Shown piece after piece: positions 61,390 to 64,000 of a stretch of DNA of 64,000 nt; the stretch's first letter is position 1; every line of letters starts with the position of its first letter. Origin of the DNA: JANQLU01 sp964434955 (GTDB lineage: Bacteria > Planctomycetota > Planctomycetia > Pirellulales > Pirellulaceae); contig CAYSXI010000002.1 in NCBI GenBank assembly GCA_964434955.1, positions 1 to 64,000 of the forward strand, read 5' to 3'. The position numbers and the translations under genes were made by a program. Under the pieces are notes generated by a model. That model was given only the letters and a program-made list of their open reading frames with translations, was not told the DNA's origin and ran no database searches.

Positions 61390-63060
61390 TCAAGCTTCTT
61401 CAGAAAAAATATCAATGTCTTCGTCGATCGGCTGAGGGTTCTCGGCCTCAATTTCGTCCAGAACCCGCTGCGGAGCTTCCTCACTTCGAAACTGCAACTC
61501 TTTGACGAGAAAAATAAAGTTAAACAGCACAACGATAAAAAGGGTAAACGTGACGGGAGTGAAAACCGTAGCATCCGCCCAGCTAATGTTGTCCGCAAGG
61601 ACAGCGCCGACAATCACCGCCCAGCTTGGACTGACCAGGAATGGGGCATCACTCGGGTCGTAGATTCCGAGGCTGGCTGAGATGACCCAGGGGAAAATCA
61701 GAAGGAACATGGAAACCATGACACCAACGACAAGGGTCAAAAGCTGAAACGGAAAATCAAAAATCTTGCGCAACAGGTAAGCCATGATCCCGATGAGTCC
61801 GACATAGATCGTTGCATAGGCGCAGCAGTAGTAAATCGTGGCGTAAAGAGTCGCCAGTGGATTCGGACTGCTGATGTCTGGTCCATCGCCGACCGAATAG
61901 TCGTATGTTATGACAGCTGCGAAAATCAACCCCGTTCCCCAGAGACTACTCATGGAAAAGAAAAATCCACGTTGCGGGCCGGGCATGAGCCAAGAGAACA
62001 ACAGTTTGCCGGCGATCGTTTTCGGCAGAGCTCGTTTCACGCGACGTGACATATCGGCTTGTTCGCCGACAAAAATCATGCCGAAAAACGTCCAGTGAAT
62101 GGAGGCGAAAATGAAAAAGACAATCAAGAATGCCGAGTTGGTTAGCTGGGCCATCATGATCGACCAGCCGATGAAAAGTAACAGTTGAATGACCAGCGCT
62201 GCCCGTACACGCGTAGCGCGATTGTCAGTCGCAAAAGTGATATTGCTGACGGCACCCGCCAGGCAAACCAGCGAATAAGTACCCAAGCCAAGACAGTAGC
62301 CGTAAAAGCCCAAAAAACCTGCCGACTCACCCACAAGGACCTCGCGCACGAAGTTCCCCGAATCAGACAGGGCTCCGGTCAACGAACCGCCAAGCATCAA
62401 AAAGCCAATGCAGCAGAGGATAACAAGGCCAATCAAAAAGATGATCTGGGTCGCTCGATTTTTTGCACTCGTTGCCAGGAATAATGCGAAACTGATCGTT
62501 GCCATTCCAGAAAACAGAATCGTGGCAATGGAGAAGAAGATGTGCGGGATTCCAATCCCGCGCAGCAGGTACGTGAAGCTTATGCAAGGCGCCAAAACCG
62601 ACAAATAAATCATCACTTGCAACAGCGCCGAAACGAACTTCCCCGAAACGATCTGGGTTGGCTTCATCGTCGAAAGCGTTACCAGTTCGAGCGAATTTTC
62701 CGACTGCTCCGACACCTGGGACCAGTAAGACCAGACGGGAACGACGACAATCATCGGAAACAGCAGGATCCAATTGAAACCAGCGAGGAACATCGTGCTG
62801 GAATCGACCGAGCGAATGTCCGGCATCAAAACCAATCCGACCATCGACCAGAAAAAAGCGGCCAGTAGCATGATCCCGAAGGTGCCGATGAACTGAAAAC
62901 TCTTCAACGATTGCCGCGACTCTTTGATCAGCAAAGGGTTTAGCCAGCGACTCCATTTTTCGATGTACAAATCCAGCCGGCCTTCTTTTTCAACGGCCAA
63001 GTGGAGTTGGTCTTGTTGGCGATTGGGCTCGTCAACATTTTGTGTGTCAATGGAAGTCAT
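61390..63060 (-). CDS. ABC-2 type permease, long form
   Basis: 556 residues from the ATG at 63058-63060; the reading from 63237 overlaps the ATPase gene and adds a basic leader. At least ten membrane helices, beginning at FIGTFGIMLLAAFFWSMVGL and WILLFPMIVVVPVWSYWSQV. The coupling-type segment is SENSLELVTLSTMKPTQIVS. The cytosolic tail ends with a Glu/Asp-rich part (EEAPQRVLDEIEAENPQPID). The ATPase gene is 5 bp upstream, so this is its partner. Substrate unknown. Confidence 0.9.
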   Translation of the reverse strand: MTSIDTQNVDEPNRQQDQLHLAVEKEGRLDLYIEKWSRWLNPLLIKESRQSLKSFQFIGTFGIMLLAAFFWSMVGLVLMPDIRSVDSSTMFLAGFNWILLFPMIVVVPVWSYWSQVSEQSENSLELVTLSTMKPTQIVSGKFVSALLQVMIYLSVLAPCISFTYLLRGIGIPHIFFSIATILFSGMATISFALFLATSAKNRATQIIFLIGLVILCCIGFLMLGGSLTGALSDSGNFVREVLVGESAGFLGFYGYCLGLGTYSLVCLAGAVSNITFATDNRATRVRAALVIQLLLFIGWSIMMAQLTNSAFLIVFFIFASIHWTFFGMIFVGEQADMSRRVKRALPKTIAGKLLFSWLMPGPQRGFFFSMSSLWGTGLIFAAVITYDYSVGDGPDISSPNPLATLYATIYYCCAYATIYVGLIGIMAYLLRKIFDFPFQLLTLVVGVMVSMFLLIFPWVISASLGIYDPSDAPFLVSPSWAVIVGAVLADNISWADATVFTPVTFTLFIVVLFNFIFLVKELQFRSEEAPQRVLDEIEAENPQPIDEDIDIFSEEA

Positions 63061-63065
63061 AGTAT

Positions 63066-64000
63066 CTACTGAACGATTCCTTCGGTAACGTGGACAAACA
63101 CATCCTCGAGACTTTGCTGCTTCGAAGAGAAACTGGCAATTCGAAAATCGTTTTGCACCATTTCTTGAATCAAGTCCGCGTGCCACTCCGGATCGGGACG
63201 GGTTTGAAAACGGATTTCTCCGAGCATGATGGCGCACTCTTCAACGCCATCTTTTTTCTTGAGCCATTCCAAGCATGGCCCGGTGTCTCCAACCATCCGG
63301 ATGCTAACAGAGACCCGATCGGTTTCTTTCGCGCCGCTCCTCTTGTTGCCCATCGACATGATTTCTTCGACGGACCCGACAGCGAGAAGTCGCCCGGCTT
63401 CGATGATAACCACCCGATGGCACATTTCAGCCAACTCACTGAGAATGTGCGAGCTGATCAAAACCGACTTGCCCTGCTCAGCCAATTGCGTGATCATTTC
63501 GCGAAGCTCAATTCGCGCTCGCGGATCCAACCCGGCCGCCGGCTCATCGAGGACAATCACCAAAGGATCGTGAATCAGAGCGCGTCCCAGACAAAGCCGC
63601 TGCTTCATTCCCTTGGACAAACTGCGAATCGGCTTCTGCGCGAGCGGCCCGAGGTGAGCAAAATCAATCACTCGCTGAAGTGCCGCGATGCGTTCCTTGC
63701 CGTGGAATCCGTAGGCTCGCGCGAAAAAGTCCAGGTACTCTTCGCAATTCATGTGGGGGTAGGTACCGTAGTTGTCCGGCATAAACCCCAAACGCTTGCG
63801 AACCCGGTCGGGATCATCCGTTATTGAAAAACCATCGATGAACGCATCACCGGTGGTTGGCAAATCCAGCGTTGCAAGAATTCGCATGCTCGTTGTTTTT
63901 CCGGCACCGTTAGGTCCGATGAAGCCAACGATTTCACCTTCGCCGACAGAAAACGAAACATTCGAAACCGCATTGAGCCGTCCGAAGCTCCGAGTCACGT
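63066..64000 (-). CDS. ABC transporter ATP-binding protein, N-terminus off window
   Basis: The frame is open to the window edge (310+ residues seen) and the true start lies beyond 64000; the GTG at 63998 is probably an internal Val in VTRSFGRLNAVSNVSF. Walker A FIGPNGAGKTTSMRILATLD, signature RSLSKGMKQRLCLGRALIHD, Walker B IVILDEPAAGLDPRARIELR-type (LVIVLDEPAAGLDPR) and switch ISSHILSELAEMCHRVVIIE. The C-terminal domain is the usual accessory region of CcmA/NatA-type ATPases. Confidence 0.93.
   Translation of the reverse strand, partial: VTRSFGRLNAVSNVSFSVGEGEIVGFIGPNGAGKTTSMRILATLDLPTTGDAFIDGFSITDDPDRVRKRLGFMPDNYGTYPHMNCEEYLDFFARAYGFHGKERIAALQRVIDFAHLGPLAQKPIRSLSKGMKQRLCLGRALIHDPLVIVLDEPAAGLDPRARIELREMITQLAEQGKSVLISSHILSELAEMCHRVVIIEAGRLLAVGSVEEIMSMGNKRSGAKETDRVSVSIRMVGDTGPCLEWLKKKDGVEECAIMLGEIRFQTRPDPEWHADLIQEMVQNDFRIASFSSKQQSLEDVFVHVTEGIVQ

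Overview
The window is a chromosomal segment of a marine-type planctomycete, most likely order Pirellulales. The call rests on gene content. There is a YTV-repeat cell-wall protein, an adjacent PSD1 (DUF1549/DUF1553) and DUF1501 pair, and two formylglycine sulfatases. There is also a serine/threonine kinase with a planctomycete-style N-terminal region, a CRTAC1/FG-GAP lipoprotein, a DUF1571 protein, and ECF sigma factors with a putative anti-sigma partner. Coding density is moderate and genes lie on both strands. I found no rRNA, tRNA, CRISPR array, insertion sequence or phage gene. One 10-N assembly gap sits at 13798-13807.

Layout. 1-4118 (minus): a partial universal-stress-like protein, an outer-membrane barrel with a long disordered N-terminal region, and a BRCT-MerR-TPR fusion. 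4370-5983: the YTV protein. 6342-8679: a lipoate ligase-like protein converging on a sulfatase. 8800-10864: two adjacent transglutaminase-like paralogues, the upstream one lacking the catalytic cysteine. 11247-12888: a small lipoprotein divergent from an alpha/beta hydrolase with a cysteine-rich tail. 12889-14129: poorly coding DNA with the gap. 14130-17145: an ECF sigma factor and a TolC-like lipoprotein. 17312-21783: the DUF1501/PSD1 pair. 22040-25887: kinase and CRTAC1 lipoprotein. 26136-31575: small membrane protein, Pta, FtsK with very acidic segments, and an M48 protease. 31844-33888: an ABC ATPase/permease pair. 34303-35712: ammonium transporter. 35789-42248: an acyl-CoA island with PrpD, a thiolase broken by an in-frame TGA, an acyl-CoA dehydrogenase and an acyl-CoA carboxylase beta subunit. 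42343-47375: a secreted protein, a tricorn-like protease and a DUF1571 protein. 47892-50500: an FHA-GAF-histidine kinase and two small lipoproteins. 50921-52726: ECF sigma factor and putative anti-sigma. 52801-60655: YdcF-like protein, sulfatase, a TupABC-type tungstate transporter, an RlaP-like nucleotidyltransferase, a GNAT acetyltransferase, a DinB/DfsB-fold protein and a class I amidotransferase. 60662-64000 (minus): a GQF-repeat protein, a small ORF and an ABC-2 exporter whose ATPase runs off the window end.

The strongest second-look items are four. First, the thiolase is cut by a single in-frame TGA just after its active-site cysteine, with the rest of the gene intact. Second, the transglutaminase-like pair looks like an enzyme plus a pseudo-enzyme. 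Third, 17-20 bp tandem duplications recur at six or more unrelated loci, giving hexapeptide repeats in coding sequence. Fourth, FtsK carries two hyperacidic segments that impose a long pyrimidine-rich strand bias. I did not find a convincing new defence or secretion system.
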